From Micropterix aruncella (Eukaryota; Arthropoda; Insecta; Lepidoptera; Micropterigidae), in NCBI GenBank assembly GCA_944548615.1, contig OX155950.1:33525170-33589169 (forward strand): a stretch of 64,000 bases of DNA. The letters run 5' to 3'. A program made the translations under genes and the position numbers. Of this stretch, positions 10,623 to 21,999 are shown in pieces. The notes under the pieces are model-generated. The model saw nothing but the letters and a program-made list of their open reading frames with translations. It had not been told where the DNA came from and did not search any database. The stretch's first letter is position 1. Each line of letters begins with the position of its first letter.

Positions 10623-13600
10623 AGAGTAGCTTTAAACTTAATTTTGTGCATTTTTAAGTGTTTTAGTCGCTGAATTACAAAATCTCAAAGTTTAACCGTA
10701 GGCGACGGGAGCTTATCGAGCAGGGTGTCACTGTGCAGGACCCGGTGATTTTTTGAGTAATTCGTCAGTTTTGTTTTTTGTATATTTATTGTACGTCATT
10801 AAAAAAAACAGGCTACTTTTCTAAATCAAAAAATTAAAAATAAAGGCATTCCTTTTCTTGTACTTCATAGAAATTAGGATTCAGCGAGTCCCCGTTGTTT
10901 CAAAATTTGTCCGGGATTCGAAATTTTATGTGGTCTTTTATTTCCCTTTGGTGTGTTTTGTTGTCTGAAGTTCCTAACGGCCGCGCCATTTTTTTTGTAT
11001 TCAGGAGGCATTAATATAAACGTGGCCTTTATTCGTCGTCTTGCTTTTTCGATACAACCTATAGCGAGCCAAAAAAAGGTCTTTTCTTACAACTACGACT
11101 GCTCGGTTTGTTAGATATTCTTTTATTGATTATTTTTTGTTATAAAGGATACTATTTTTATCCGGCTACAAGATTCCCTATTGCTGATATTCGTATAACC
11201 ATTAGGAATCTCGTTAATTATATTTCTTTACACTGTCAACCCCTATAATAAATTCCCCTAAGCCGCAGTTTTAGCAATTTCAGCAAAGCGAAAGGGGGCC
11301 TATTCCTATCGTCAAAAAATCTTAATACTTTAGTTGCTTGAGGAAGAGATTGGCCTTGGGCACTTTTTGTTTTAGATAGATACATAAAACTGCCATTTCG
11401 TTTGATGTTCAGCGGGCGCTGATACCCCTTTCTACCGGGGCAGGGGCCGTATCGTCTTTTCCGCTGCGAAACTTTCGCGAAAGATAGGTGAGGGCTCTTC
11501 GCTGCTGGGCGAGATCGTGCATACGAAACGAGACGCATATACATATAGACATAGCTAGGGAAACTGTAGTATCGTACTGTATAGGGTGAGTGCATAAACA
11601 CAGGCAACGGCTGCAGAAGGTTGTTTCACACATGGAACTGAACAAAGGTCAATGGGTAAAAATGTATGGGCGCTAGGCCCACCTCTCCAATAACAATAAC
11701 GTAGTCACCATTCGAAAGACTCATTTATCTATAATATTTATGACTGCTATAACTTACCTCAATTATGAGTTGTTTCGCCGGAGTATTAAAGTCCGGAATC
11801 TTCTTATATATGGCTAATTATCTGAAAATCCCCATGCCAATTATTGATTTAAAATATATTAGTTGGAGTGAAGATCAATAAAATATAGTATATTTATGAT
11901 GTGCATATTACATACGTCAGGAAACAGAGCGGAACAGAAATCATGATATACATTACAGAGTTCAAGCATCATATCCCAGTATTTCCCCTCCATATACTGC
12001 CGACAAACTCGAGCATTCTTAGGAATAAAGTATATAGTTTGCACTCACACAGCATATACAGTTTATCGTTTCGGGTATTCTGCGACGATTTTCGTTTAAA
12101 TAGTTATTAAAAATAAAATACCTGGATGTGTTAGGTGCTCTAGGGGATAAAGATAATTAACCATATTTAATAGGATACAACTCAGAAACTGCTCAGAATT
12201 GGGATCAATCGCCATAGTAACAAATATTTTACATAAAGAGATCTTTCCATTGGTATATGTTTTTCAGGTATTTGATAAGTGGTCCCAAAATGCCCAGTGT
12301 CTCTTTGTCGAAGAACTTGCGGTTGAAGTTTTCTCGCAAAAGCTTATAATGGCAGCATGCTCAGCTGTTAGTCTTCCGCTAACTCAGCTGGTCTCTCAGA
12401 TGTCAGCGATTCCTTACGGTTTGATTAGGGTTGGTTACAGATCAGGATGAGGGGTGGGGGATCGAAAGGGCTCCTGTCATAACTTCTATACCAAATTTGG
12501 GAATCAACTAAAACCTGTTTCTTAAAAGAATTCTGATTTTAATTTATTATTATGTCAGATAAATGTTATGTATGCATATTTTGTTTACGATTATCGTATA
12601 ACATATCATTGTACATATTTTTAGATAATAAAAATAAATAATAGGAGCAATTTACCGCGTGATATTTTAGCACGTCAAGTTTCGGCGATGGCGCAACAGC
12701 CGTTGTCCAGGATAGACAGCTATCTAAATTACAACCTATTCTGAATATTTTAAAGTTCTTCAGGGATGCTTAAAAAAATACTGAATATTTTAGAGATCCT
12801 CACAGATGCTGCAATTTTACAATGTCAAACATCCGCGATAGTCTTTGATTTCATAATAATATAGAAGGTACGCAAAGCGGCGCAAACTTCTCATCCTTGC
12901 AGGTCTAGCAGATTCCATGGGAAACAACGTTAATCTCAATAAGCGATTCGCATTTAAATGAGCGTTATTACTATATTTATGTAGTTTAATGCACCACAGA
13001 CAGATAAGACATCATAATTGAAAACTAATATAGGGATGTTTAGAAATGGGTTTCATGGAAATTGAAAAAGAATCAGAGTGGGAAAAGTGTATTTAAATGG
13101 TTATTTGGTATTCTTGAAATATGGGATCGCTATCAGAACTCCTCTCATCTTCTGAACCTAATCCGAAACTTAAATCATTCTTTAAAAATACCAAACAGTA
13201 ACGACTACCTTGCTTCGCCGATTCACAAAACACAATTGATGACACGCGGCGGCTTTCGCCTAAACTAGTACCAACCACAATGTTTGGGCGATTGCCTATT
13301 ATACAGTCTAATTAAGCGTATTGACAACGCCTCTGTCGGTCCATTATTACAATTACTGGGTATTTCAGGCTGATAACGCCAAATATTTGATTTGATAAAA
13401 CGGATATTTGATTTATTGATTTCATTTATTTGCATCTTTACCACAGGACTATTTTATAACGCAACAAACTACAACTGCAAAATTTCCGAACTAAAAAAAC
13501 TCATGGGGTCTTAACGGCCTTATTGCCATTTGAAAAGAATGCAAAAATCAATAAAAATTCCTTACCAAATGCCTGCGTGGGTGAGAGCCGATGCCGTTAT

Positions 13601-13954
13601 GGCAGCAGAAATCGAACCGCACTTTGGGAGGGTTGGGGTTGATTGTGGTGAATAAATTACCCACAAAACGAAAATGCATTTGATAAGCGGGAGGAAACCC
13701 TACAGATAACTTTCATCTCCTGGGAATATTATTGCGCCTTTCCGAAAAGAAAATAGGAGAAGTAATGTGATTAGACAACGAGTCGATTTTATATATGCTT
13801 TCGCAGATTTCATAATTTGCGAGACGCTCTCAAAAATCGAATCCCTTTAAAGGGCTTTCTAGACGATCAAGCATGCTTGTCAAGCATCGCGTCGCGGGCG
13901 GGGAGGGGATCTTAAACCGCACGAAAGATACATTGTTTTAAAAGATATGAACCG
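10623..13954. other. No recognisable gene
   Basis: The stretch holds a 123-codon minus-strand ORF at 11236-11607 and several shorter ones, none resembling a known family. A short block near 12690-12720 (GTTGTCCAGGATAGAC) recurs in altered form near 34410-34430, suggesting a minor repeat. The rest is AT-rich DNA without visible structure. Confidence 0.45.
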
Positions 13955-14067
13955 AAAATGCATAATTTTGTAGTTTTATACCAGGGAGTCACGTCATTCA
14001 CCAATCAATTACGTCTAATTAATGTGACTCCCTGGTATAAACTACAAAATTAGGAATTTTTGCATTT
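13955..14067. mobile_element. Foldback MITE, about 113 bp
   Basis: The left arm (AAAATGCATAATTTTGTAG followed by TTTATACCAGGGAGTCAC) is repeated in inverted form on the right (GTGACTCCCTGGTATAAACT followed by ACAAAATTA and GCATTTT). About 37 bp pair with few mismatches around a roughly 35-bp loop. A small non-autonomous DNA transposon is the simplest reading. No second copy was noticed in this window. Confidence 0.6.
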
Positions 14068-14104
14068 TTCTAGCATTTTTGTATTAGCTACATTTCTACT
14101 ATGT

Positions 14105-14556
14105 AGAAACTAATGGGCACTGTTGCAGTTAGGCCACTAAGACCCATGCGTTTAGGATCGGCCAAACTCACGGGTCAACACCCATCCGACGGCCTCCACG
14201 CAGAAGTGCGAGCCCAGGTAGGACTTCTCCGAGTTTCTTGTTGGACCTTCGGGCGCTTCTGGACGACAATTGTGCATTCCGACTGAAGCCGGGGGAGTCT
14301 GGAAACAGTATTGTTTCCTATAGAGCGGGGGTGGTTGTTTGCCTTGTGGCAGCCGCTGTTAAAAAGACCATTCGGCTACCCGATTCCGGGTGAAAGATGG
14401 GCAAAGTATGCCGTGGTTCACGATAGATTCGGTATACATCGATCATCGCTACAATAGGGAGAGAATCGCGCAAGCGACTTAAAACCTGTAACCAGTCGGG
14501 GGGTTGAGTTATCCTGATGGTTAATTCCAGACAGAGATATTATTCCAAAACTGGTA
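14105..14556 (+). mobile_element. Dispersed repeat family R, copy 2 (truncated)
   Basis: It matches the first two thirds of R, including CTCACGGGTCAACACCCATC, the TATTGTTTCCTATAGAGCGG block and GCGCAAGCGACTT. It stops at CCAAAACTGGTA, where a TA element is inserted, and R sequence does not resume after that element. Confidence 0.7.
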
Positions 14557-14754
14557 TACTGATTTGTTGAAGCTACATTATACCGTTGTTTTCGTATTAC
14601 CCGTACGGAGCATGGTGAAACATATAAACGAGTAATGGAGTTTCAACAAAATTCTTAGTAATTCAACAAAATTACTGTTGGAACATCATTATTCTGTATA
14701 AAACCGTAATAACGAAACGGCAATTTTGGAAGAAATCCAATATTTTTCTCAGTG
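14557..14754 (+). mobile_element. Internally deleted mariner-like MITE (relative of 8686-9106)
   Basis: The right end ATATTTTTCTCAGTG and the preceding block (TAATGGAGTTTCAACAAAAT, AAACCGTAATAA, AATCCAATATT) match the full copy. The left end (TACTGA) is abbreviated and joined directly to mid-element sequence. TA flanks both sides (14555-14556 and 14755-14756), which fits insertion of an already shortened 198-bp copy into family R. Confidence 0.65.
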
Positions 14755-14810
14755 TACCTGGATATAAATATTCTTTCTTTGTCAGCTTCAAGTTTTTCCT
14801 CGTCAACCTA

Positions 14811-14904
14811 CCTACATCGTTTTATATTGTTTTGTCGTATCACTCCCGGGGCCATTCGTTCAGCGATGTAGGACTTTATAACGACAGTAACGACTGGCCC
14901 CGGG
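14811..14904. other. Two interlocking inverted repeats (pseudoknot-like order)
   Basis: CCTACATCG (14811-14819) pairs with CGATGTAGG (14864-14872). CCCGGGGCCATTCGTT (14845-14860) pairs with AACGACTGGCCCCGGG (14889-14904), with one mismatch in 16. The order A-B-A'-B' means the two stems cross rather than nest. Function is unknown; the block lies in a GC-richer stretch of about 14790-15200. Confidence 0.5.
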
Positions 14905-15307
14905 GCTGTCTAACGACGCGTTGAATTTTCGTTATTTTTGCGTCTAGCCCGTGAGCGCGTATAATTCGTTGCGTTAACGACCCAACGCCCGTAATGCAAT
15001 CATTCCGACCGCTTTCTCCCCCGGCTAACGAAGGGGTTACCGTGTTGGGTTACTCTGATTACTCACCTACAATCGCTACAGACACTGCAGCCGTCGTCCC
15101 GTCTGGACGGAGCCGTCTGACTTGCGATTTAATTTGCAAACGACCGACTCGACTATGTCTGTCTCGGCATCTCTGACAGCGGACAGCGAATTCCGAATAG
15201 ATTCTATCCGAGGATCATGTTCAGTTAAAGTGCTGAATAATTATCAGTCTTGTTGTGTCTTTCGCGTCGCGGACTCCGATTTGATTAATTGGAATATATG
15301 GTCTATT

Positions 15308-16430
15308 CACAGAATAACACTTAAACATTTCTATTTTACATTCCCGGCCCACTAACCGACGAAGAGGGAAAGTATTGTGAAGACGCTACAACTTTTTTCA
15401 AGACGAACACAGAATATCCATTTTGAGCCCCCTTGACACGAATAAGACTATTTCTATACAATACAATACAATACAATTAGTTCTGCTCCAGTAGGTAGGC
15501 TTTCAAAACTTGGATGCGTCTTTGCCTCTAAAATTTTAAATAATATAATTTTAAATAATATAGTTGTGGCAATATAAATAAATTTGAGTAAATTATAATT
15601 GGTTTGAAAACCATTGATGATTAGAAAATAATCTAATAATCAAAATTGCTGATCAAAAAGAGAGCTCATTGTCTGTAGTCATAATTATCAAGGCAATAAT
15701 ATGATGGTCATGAAAATAGATAAGCGTATGCTAAAAATATCGAAATTTAAATTAATTGTCAAATCTAGCAATATAGCGATCGTCAATAAAAATAAAAATA
15801 AAAATTACGCTCTTTGGCAAAGTTGATTATCACGAATTTTCCGTTATTTTACATTAGGATGCTCTTGGAATAAGCATTCACCATTATCCAAATCTCTTAA
15901 GTCATATACTGGATTCTTGACTAGGCCATTAAATAATATCTCTGTGTATCTGTGTGTGTCTATTCCTCCACGATAGCGCCCAAACGCTTCATACGATTGA
16001 CCTGAAATTTGGCATGCAGGGATCATTTGGTCATGGCAAGAGTTAAAAAGGTTAAATTGTGGTTGAAAGCGGTCCACCAGGGGGCGCACTAGTCATATAT
16101 CAATCTCGAAATATTGGACTTCGAGAAATTTGATACAGTTGCCTTCTTGGGCCGGAATCAAAGAGTGAATATCTCATAAACAAGCTAAACTAATCATATT
16201 TTAAGTTCTGCTATACATTTTAATTTAATATTAAAGTCAACTGTTAGCGTTTGGCCTAAACCCGGCCTTAGCCAAGAAACAAACCGCGTCGCAATATAAT
16301 CCAATCGGGTTCGTCCGCCGGCGGAGATAGGGCGCTCATAGATATTATTTATGAAATGTATATTCATATGAATGTAGTCCTTGGCTACGTGCCGGGAAAG
16401 TATTGGGGTTACACAACCGTTTTTTAAGAT
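15308..16430 (+). repeat. Dispersed repeat family Q, copy 2, interrupted
   Basis: The parts 15308-15456 and 15959-16430 match copy 1 at 5276-6058. The intervening 500 bp begin with an (AATAC)n run at about 15460-15477, typical of the tail of a minus-oriented retroposon. The downstream AT-rich insert (15457-15958) has no recognisable coding part. The 135-codon ORF at 16194-16601 lies across Q and is not considered a gene. Confidence 0.65.
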
Positions 16431-16747
16431 AACGACCAAAGCGTACGAACGAAACTCTATTGCTGGCACTACATCTTCTGTCCATTTGTAATGTCTGTTT
16501 GGATGTATATCATGATCGATTATCTGATCGAATTTTAAAGTTATCGAGGTTATATGGTGTTGGCAAAGAAATCGTTTAACCGCACCTAGCGCAAAAGTCA
16601 AAAAATTAAAAATGCTTCTTCATCTTTTTATTAATGGCGGCCACAGAGGTTCGTTTTTTTTACTAGTCGAGTTGAATATCATTAAAAGTTATGACTACTT
16701 TCAGAATACTATAACTTTTACTATATTATCCTTCATCAAGCAATTTA

Positions 16748-17087
16748 CAGGGTGTTTTTAGTTAACGGCATCCTTAAATGGGGGTGAATCAGTACGAGGA
16801 TGTATTCAACTTTTAATATAATTTTTTGGGAAAAAATATATTTTGTTATTTTTTTTTTATTCTCTTTGTCAATTTGGTCAAACTAATAAACAATATTAGC
16901 TATATTTTACCTATCACTAGATAGTACATCGTGCTCAAAGCCTTTTGTACTACTTTACAACAAAAAAAAAACTAAACTTTTTTTCAAGTATTTTTTTTTG
17001 TTTTCCCACAATTTTTATAATAGCCAGCCTATTTGCTTGTACTGATTTACCTCCTTCAAGGAAGCTGGCAACTAAAAACTCATCCTG
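16748..17087. mobile_element. TA-flanked TIR element beginning CAGGGTG
   Basis: The left terminus CAGGGTGTTTTTAGTTAACG and the right terminus, whose reverse complement is CAGGATGAGTTTTTAGTTGC, are inverted repeats. They are flanked by TA at 16746-16747 and 17088-17089. The 340-bp AT-rich interior has no transposase. It is probably a Tc1/mariner-superfamily MITE. Confidence 0.65.
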
Positions 17088-18106
17088 TATGTGCAATAAT
17101 AACCGAAATGGAAATGCTCACAAATAAAATAAAACACGTAGGTCAATAACTAGGTTCGAGCATTTCAATATTTCGCGCATTTCTGCCACATTTATCACTT
17201 TCACGGTATTGCCACAATATTCTTAGTTTCATTTAGAGTACAACTGTGTACTTGACCCAAAACATCAATTTTGGTACATTGGCTGTTTTATAATGACAAC
17301 GATACAATTCTGTAGAAATACCTGTTTCCGCGCTGCCCCTTGATGGAGACCGCATAAACTAACCAATACCTCCCACTATCCCCCCTCTATAGCGTCCTCC
17401 CCTTGTCCCGGGCGCTTGCCGCCCTCTCGTCGAACGCCAAATTTGAAGTATAACTTCATCAACTCTCCCCCAGATTGCAATTTCAATCATCCTTGTAAAT
17501 AGAGAGGAAGGGTCCTCTCTGTCTAACCGTGCATAACTATTCCTTGTTGCATGCGTCGCTAAGGGAGATGAGCCCGGCTTGATGATATCAAAGCTGCACG
17601 GAGCGACTCAATCATATTTTCCAGAAGATGAGACGCTGATCGGATTCGGGTATTCATTTATGAAAAGAGAATGAGATGGGCGCATCGAAGGGGTAGTACT
17701 CGTCAAAAATGAAAATGAATCTGTATATGCAATCATAGCCAGTACAATGGTCGATATTATGATATCGTAGTAGATTGCGTGGTTTCTACTTTTATTTTGT
17801 AATCTTTGTAATCTCCGCTCAGGTTTCCCTCACAGACACGTACCACTCAGGCAGTCGCCATAGTCTAAAATGAAGATGATTAAAGCGTTTACCAAGAGGA
17901 TTCTGACCCTAATGCTTAGGCCGCCCCGTTTTCTGTACAGGGCCCTGAGGCGGGAAGATTGCCATTAAACTCTTTTGCTTATATATACCCAGAATCGGAG
18001 ATTCGAGTTGAAGAAAATACTGAGGTTTTAAGCCAAAGTAAGTTTATGGACAATAATTTATTAAGATTAGGAAGCACACAACTAGCGAGTTTTTTCTCGC
18101 TGTGTT
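17088..18106. other. No recognisable gene; includes a GC-richer stretch
   Basis: About 17320-17660 is GC-richer and appears single-copy. A possible TATA-like AT segment near 17985 (TTATATATACCC) has no associated transcript evidence. No gene or named repeat could be supported. Confidence 0.35.
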
Positions 18107-18665
18107 TTTTTGTTTATTTATTTATTTATTAATTAATATATTTCATCCAATAATGAGGTAAAATGATAAATGTTTAGTCCACGCTGATTCGAAGTAGATA
18201 GACTCTTTAAATCATGGTTTATTTTACTAATATCGGAACTGGAGTCATCTGGGTCGATTTGGGGTAAAAGTTGGATGTCATCTGCATACAAGTGTTAATC
18301 GCAGTGCTGTAAATGAGATGGAATATCCGAGGTGAAGAATGCAAACTGGTGGTCCTATTTAGGACTACTGTGGTAAATCAGTTTCAACTTCACTGAAGAA
18401 GGAAGATGATTGATGGCCCGATGAGTCTTTTGAAATGGCTTTTTGAAAGATTTTTCTAAAATAAAATTAAATGTAGAACCACTTGCAAGATCAATCAAAG
18501 CCAAAATGGAGGAGTTTTTCTAGCAGAAGAGTCAACGATTCTAAAGAGTCGAATGCCTTGCTACAATCAAGGAGCAACTAACCCGAGCCATATTTGACAG
18601 GCAAATGCCTGTAACGCGTGAAAGAGCAGTTGAAGAACTGTGGTAGTGGCGATATCTTGATTAGA
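18107..18665 (-). pseudogene. Decayed LINE reverse transcriptase with 3' tail
   Basis: On the minus strand the order of reverse transcriptase motifs is intact although the frame is broken. LLLDCSKAFDSL (18549-18569 region) is the catalytic D..KAFD motif. A PQ.S.IGP segment near 18350-18373 is the PQGS motif with stops. HLYADDIQLLPQID (YADD at 18277-18288) carries the catalytic aspartates. The sequence then runs within about 150 bp into a (TTTA)n tail near 18111-18130, so the region after YADD is deleted. Jockey/CR1-like; not functional. Confidence 0.8.
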
Positions 18666-18843
18666 ATTCGGAGTGCATAAATAAATTGCAACAGGATGTC
18701 GGCTGATACACGTAGAAAAGCTAAGTTAAAAAATATATTAAATCAAAATAGAAAAGTATACGTTAAACGCCCACTTTTTTTAACAAACTGTTACATATCC
18801 AAAGGCCTTATAGAAAAATTTATATACCTCCTCTAACCAATCA

Positions 18844-18856
18844 CCCCCCCCCCCCC
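18844..18856. repeat. Homopolymer run of 13 C
   Basis: A 13-base C run is followed by further C-rich sequence to about 18870. Similar G/C homopolymers occur at 26527, 30672, 32411 and 41736. The lengths may be affected by sequencing error. Confidence 0.8.
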
Positions 18857-19289
18857 TTTCCCGCCCCCGCTTAGATTGCGTAGCCCAAATGTAATGCCCC
18901 ACCCCTCCTACGTCGAAGTAATCAGTTCCAGCCAGCGTAGCAGTTGAAAATCGCCTCAATATCTGTGTCACGTACATCGAAGAATCATTCCAGGTCGTAA
19001 AGGAGGTTCGCACACGCGCATCCCGGTCCGCATACGCATTCAATTTGAATTTAAAATTGTTATATATTTACTGGGGGCGGTCGGCTCTGTGCTCATTTAA
19101 GTCGAGATTGGATTGCTGATTAAGGGCTACCCCTTGCGCTCGGTACGAGTGCGTTATACAATAGCGGGTGGGTTCACTCCAATACCTTATCTAAGGGTTG
19201 CCATAATAAGAGAAATTTAATATACGCACAATAATACCCACCGCGAAAGAGCAAAGTTTTTAAAAATAACACTTTGTGCTATTTTGTAT

Positions 19290-19915
19290 ATAATAATAAT
19301 AATACTATAAAAGGCTTTATTCACTGACCGTATTGTACAGTTTTTTTTGCCTTATGTGCTGCTTATAAAACAATAATATATTTAATCTAATTTTGAATTA
19401 AGGTATCATGTTCTTCAGCAGCCAGTTTGTTGATTAGGTTGTCCTTCGACATTGGCCTTCTCCATTTTCTTCCATTCTCCTCTGTCCCAAACTAACCTTC
19501 TCCATCCCTTTGGTAAGTCACCTTCCCATCTTTTAATTTGACGTCATTTTTCTCTTTTCCCATATTTAGGATACCATTCCATTATGTCTTTCGTCCATTT
19601 TTCTCTGTTCGTTCTCATAATGTGACCAGTCCAGTTCCAATTGAGTTTTCTAATGTTGTTCTTTTTCTTATTTTTGAGGTCATCCACCTGTCCTGTAGCC
19701 TTATGTTCAGCATGCTTCGCTCCAAATTTCGTTGGCATACTATAAGTTTTTGATTGGTTTTGTTCGTAGCAGGCCAAGTTTGACATCCGTAAGTAAGACA
19801 TGGAAGAATGCTTGTATTATAATGTTTACTTTTTACTGACATTGGTATCGTTTCATTTTTAAGTATATCTTTAGTGACCAATACCGTTTCGAAGTGTTGC
19901 TTATTCTACTATCGA
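19290..19915 (-). pseudogene. RTE-type LINE 3' fragment (broken)
   Basis: The minus strand encodes ILPCLTYGCQTW, ERSMLNIRLQDRW and, after a frameshift, LNWNWTGHIMRTN with KWTKDIMEWYPK. This is the typical C-terminal region of RTE-clade LINE proteins, beyond the reverse transcriptase core. A further frame break precedes it (RYWSLKIYLK). The 3' end carries an (AAT)n run near 19287-19303. The 5' part is missing. At about 19957 a different LINE tail begins. Confidence 0.8.
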
Positions 19916-20149
19916 TTTATTTTGAGTGTTGGTCTTTTATCGATAATATCTGTCTTAATTTTTTTTTTTTGATAGTAGTCTTTATTCATAAAAAAGATAC
20001 AAATTACATGTCACAGTTCCCCACTAAGGCTAGTGCCTTTTCAGTGGGTAACTAACAATAATGTGTTTATATCTGACTTATATTATCTATTTCCTATTGT
20101 ACCTTTATTAACTATTATAACTTTTTACGTTAAGAAGATGCATTGACTT

Positions 20150-20373
20150 CCTAACCTAACCTAAACTAACCTATATCTCCTATCATAACTAGCTGAATAT
20201 ACACTTATAAAATATGCTTTTCCACTAAATTAATATACCTACTTCCTAATCTAACCTAACCTATACTAATTATCCTGGTTTACTTTGTTTACAATTACAA
20301 TAACAAATGATTACACTAATAAAATGATTCATACTAGATATCTATACTTATGCCCTAACCTAACCTAACTTAT
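20150..20373. repeat. Telomere-like CCTAA tracts in LINE 3' UTR
   Basis: Short CCTAACCTAA-type tracts begin at about 20150, 20245 and 20354, roughly 100 bp apart. They are embedded in degenerate repeats sharing ACTAATTATCCTGGTTTA-like flanks. The insect telomere repeat is TTAGG, its complement. Confidence 0.6.
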
Positions 20374-20547
20374 CTTAATTAGCTTGGTTTACCCTAATTA
20401 TTCTACTTAGTGATGTTAATGCTAATTTAGTCTAATAGAATTTTTACTTGTTACAGTTAATGCTTTTACATATTTATCCTAATTTACACTAATATAGTTT
20501 TTAATTTCTCTGTTATAGTATTTATATTACATAATATTTAAATTATT

Positions 20548-21215
20548 TTAATTAGCTCGCCTGGGTAAGTCATTATTTAGGTTGCTTAGTAGTATAAGTT
20601 TCAATGTTTTCTTTAGTAAGTATTTGCTGATTGATTTGTCTAATTTTATAGAAAAGTGATTGAATAATTTTGGAACAATGAATTCAAGAGTTCTATCGCC
20701 GTAATAATTGTTTTGCTTGTTATATTTCAAATACCCCTTTTCACGTAGCCGAGTTCTGTGTACATGATCGGCAGGTATTCGTAACGAACCGTTTTCGTTG
20801 TTGTCAAGCAGAATTTTATACCATACAAAGAAACTTATAGGCAAGACATCAATTGAGGAGTAGAGTTCTGTATAATTATTTTGCTTAATTTGTATTGAGC
20901 CATTTGGTGCCATTTGTTTCAGTATTCGAAATTGAATATTTTCCACTTTCTTAACGTACGTGGGAAATGTAAGTCCCCATACCTGAATGCCATATCCTAG
21001 TATAGAATTTACAAGTGAAAAGTATATGATTTTCATAATATTATGAGGTAATACGGATTTCAGGTGAAAGAATAGTTTTAAAAAAATACCTGAGTTTTCC
21101 ACACAGTAGAAGTATGTGATTTTCCCAATTAAAGTTTTTGTCAAGTATTAAGCCCAGGTATTTATGTGTACTCACAACCTCTAGACTATTGCAGTTTAGA
21201 TGTCATCTACATATT
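20548..21215 (-). pseudogene. LINE ORF2 C-terminal region with frameshift
   Basis: The longest open part (20548-21144, 198 codons) contains YFSLVNSILGYGIQVWG, the conserved segment that follows the reverse transcriptase thumb in CR1/Jockey-type elements, then a basic C-terminal region ending NDLPRRAN. Upstream in another frame is STHKYLGLILDKNFNWENHI, the conserved KYLG motif. One frameshift near 21115 separates the two. The endonuclease and the catalytic reverse transcriptase core are absent. It is relatively young compared with the other LINE fragments because the open frame is long. Confidence 0.85.
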
Positions 21216-21313
21216 CGATAATCTCTTGTCCTATTTCTATGTCTTCCTTTAATGCTAAAATTTCTTTTATTCTATATCTTCCTTTAATTTTGCAGATAAC
21301 GTTCAAGTAAATA

Positions 21314-21917
21314 GAGTACTAACTCTATAATCCGGCATTTCACTAGTGCGGCTCTGCTCGTAATCCGGCGTTTTCATACAAGCTAGTGACGAAGAGGTAA
21401 ATAACTAGTTTTTGACAGACGATGACATTATAAATTCTGTGACTACAATAGAAAAGGATGAAGAGCCAGCTATGCAAAGAATATCTCACGACATCCATTG
21501 ACTCCTTTGCTATGTCTATTACCTGAACAGAAGAAAATGGTATCTCTGCCAGAAACATTTTAGTATTGAAGAGACTACAAGAACAAGTTTTCAAAATATC
21601 ATTTATAGTGAAAAAGCAGACGAAAATACAAATTATTGTATGCCTCCCACTTTAATGGAATAATGTAGACTATTGATACAAAACTACTATATTTTGTACC
21701 TACTATATAGTAAGTTATTTTTTTCTTTAATGTAGTTTTAGTATATGTTAACAATTCAATTTCGTGTATACACTAACCTAGTGTATGATACAGAATTACA
21801 TACACATATTTATGCAATAAAAATCGCTTCTGCCGTTTAAATGCGTCATTATTAGCGATTTTCAGTAATCCAGCAGTGCTCTGGTCCGATATCTGCCGGA
21901 TTACAGAGAGACCACTG
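21314..21917 (+). mobile_element. Internally deleted pogo/Tigger-like DNA transposon
   Basis: The left end GAGTACTAACTCTATAATCCGGC and the right end, whose reverse complement begins CAGTGGTCTCTCTG then TAATCCGGC, are inverted repeats (16 of 23 match). TA duplications lie at 21312-21313 and 21918-21919. The TAATCCGGC core and CAGTGG start resemble Tigger-type termini. The interior holds a transposase C-terminal remnant. The other transposase domains are missing. Confidence 0.7.
21382..21663 (+). pseudogene. Tigger/jerky-type transposase C-terminal remnant
   Basis: One reading frame of about 94 codons, ending in TAA at 21661-21663, is open except for two in-frame stops. It contains ASDEEVNN and LTDDDIINSV, then an acidic stretch (EKDEEPA), and later YLNRRKWYL and NIIYSEKADENTNY. 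This layout resembles the acidic C-terminal tail of Tigger/jerky transposases, after the DDE core. The DDE catalytic triad is not present. Assignment rests on this tail plus the surrounding TIRs, so it is moderate. Confidence 0.5.
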
Positions 21918-21999
21918 TATACACAGTTTTAGTTCAATATTAAAAATCCCTGTAGGCCACTCTGACCTCATTAGCGGTTTAATCTCAAGAAGTAGATAA

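Larger units (their letters stand above)
19957..21215 (-). mobile_element. 5'-truncated Jockey/CR1-like LINE
   Basis: A poly-T run at 19957-19970 (a poly-A tail on the minus strand) is followed by a roughly 580-bp 3' UTR and then the C-terminal coding region at 20548-21215. The element stops near 21215, just before a pogo-like transposon. The 3' UTR holds three telomere-like tracts (20150-20373). Confidence 0.75.

Noticed and set aside
11236..11607. 123-codon minus-strand ORF
   Set aside because: It matches no family I know and overlaps a second ORF on the same strand in another frame. It is probably chance.
21175..21225. A YVDDI-like peptide on the minus strand next to the LINE fragment
   Set aside because: It resembles a reverse transcriptase YxDD motif but lies immediately before the KYLG segment. 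In real elements YADD is far upstream, so this is coincidence at a break point.
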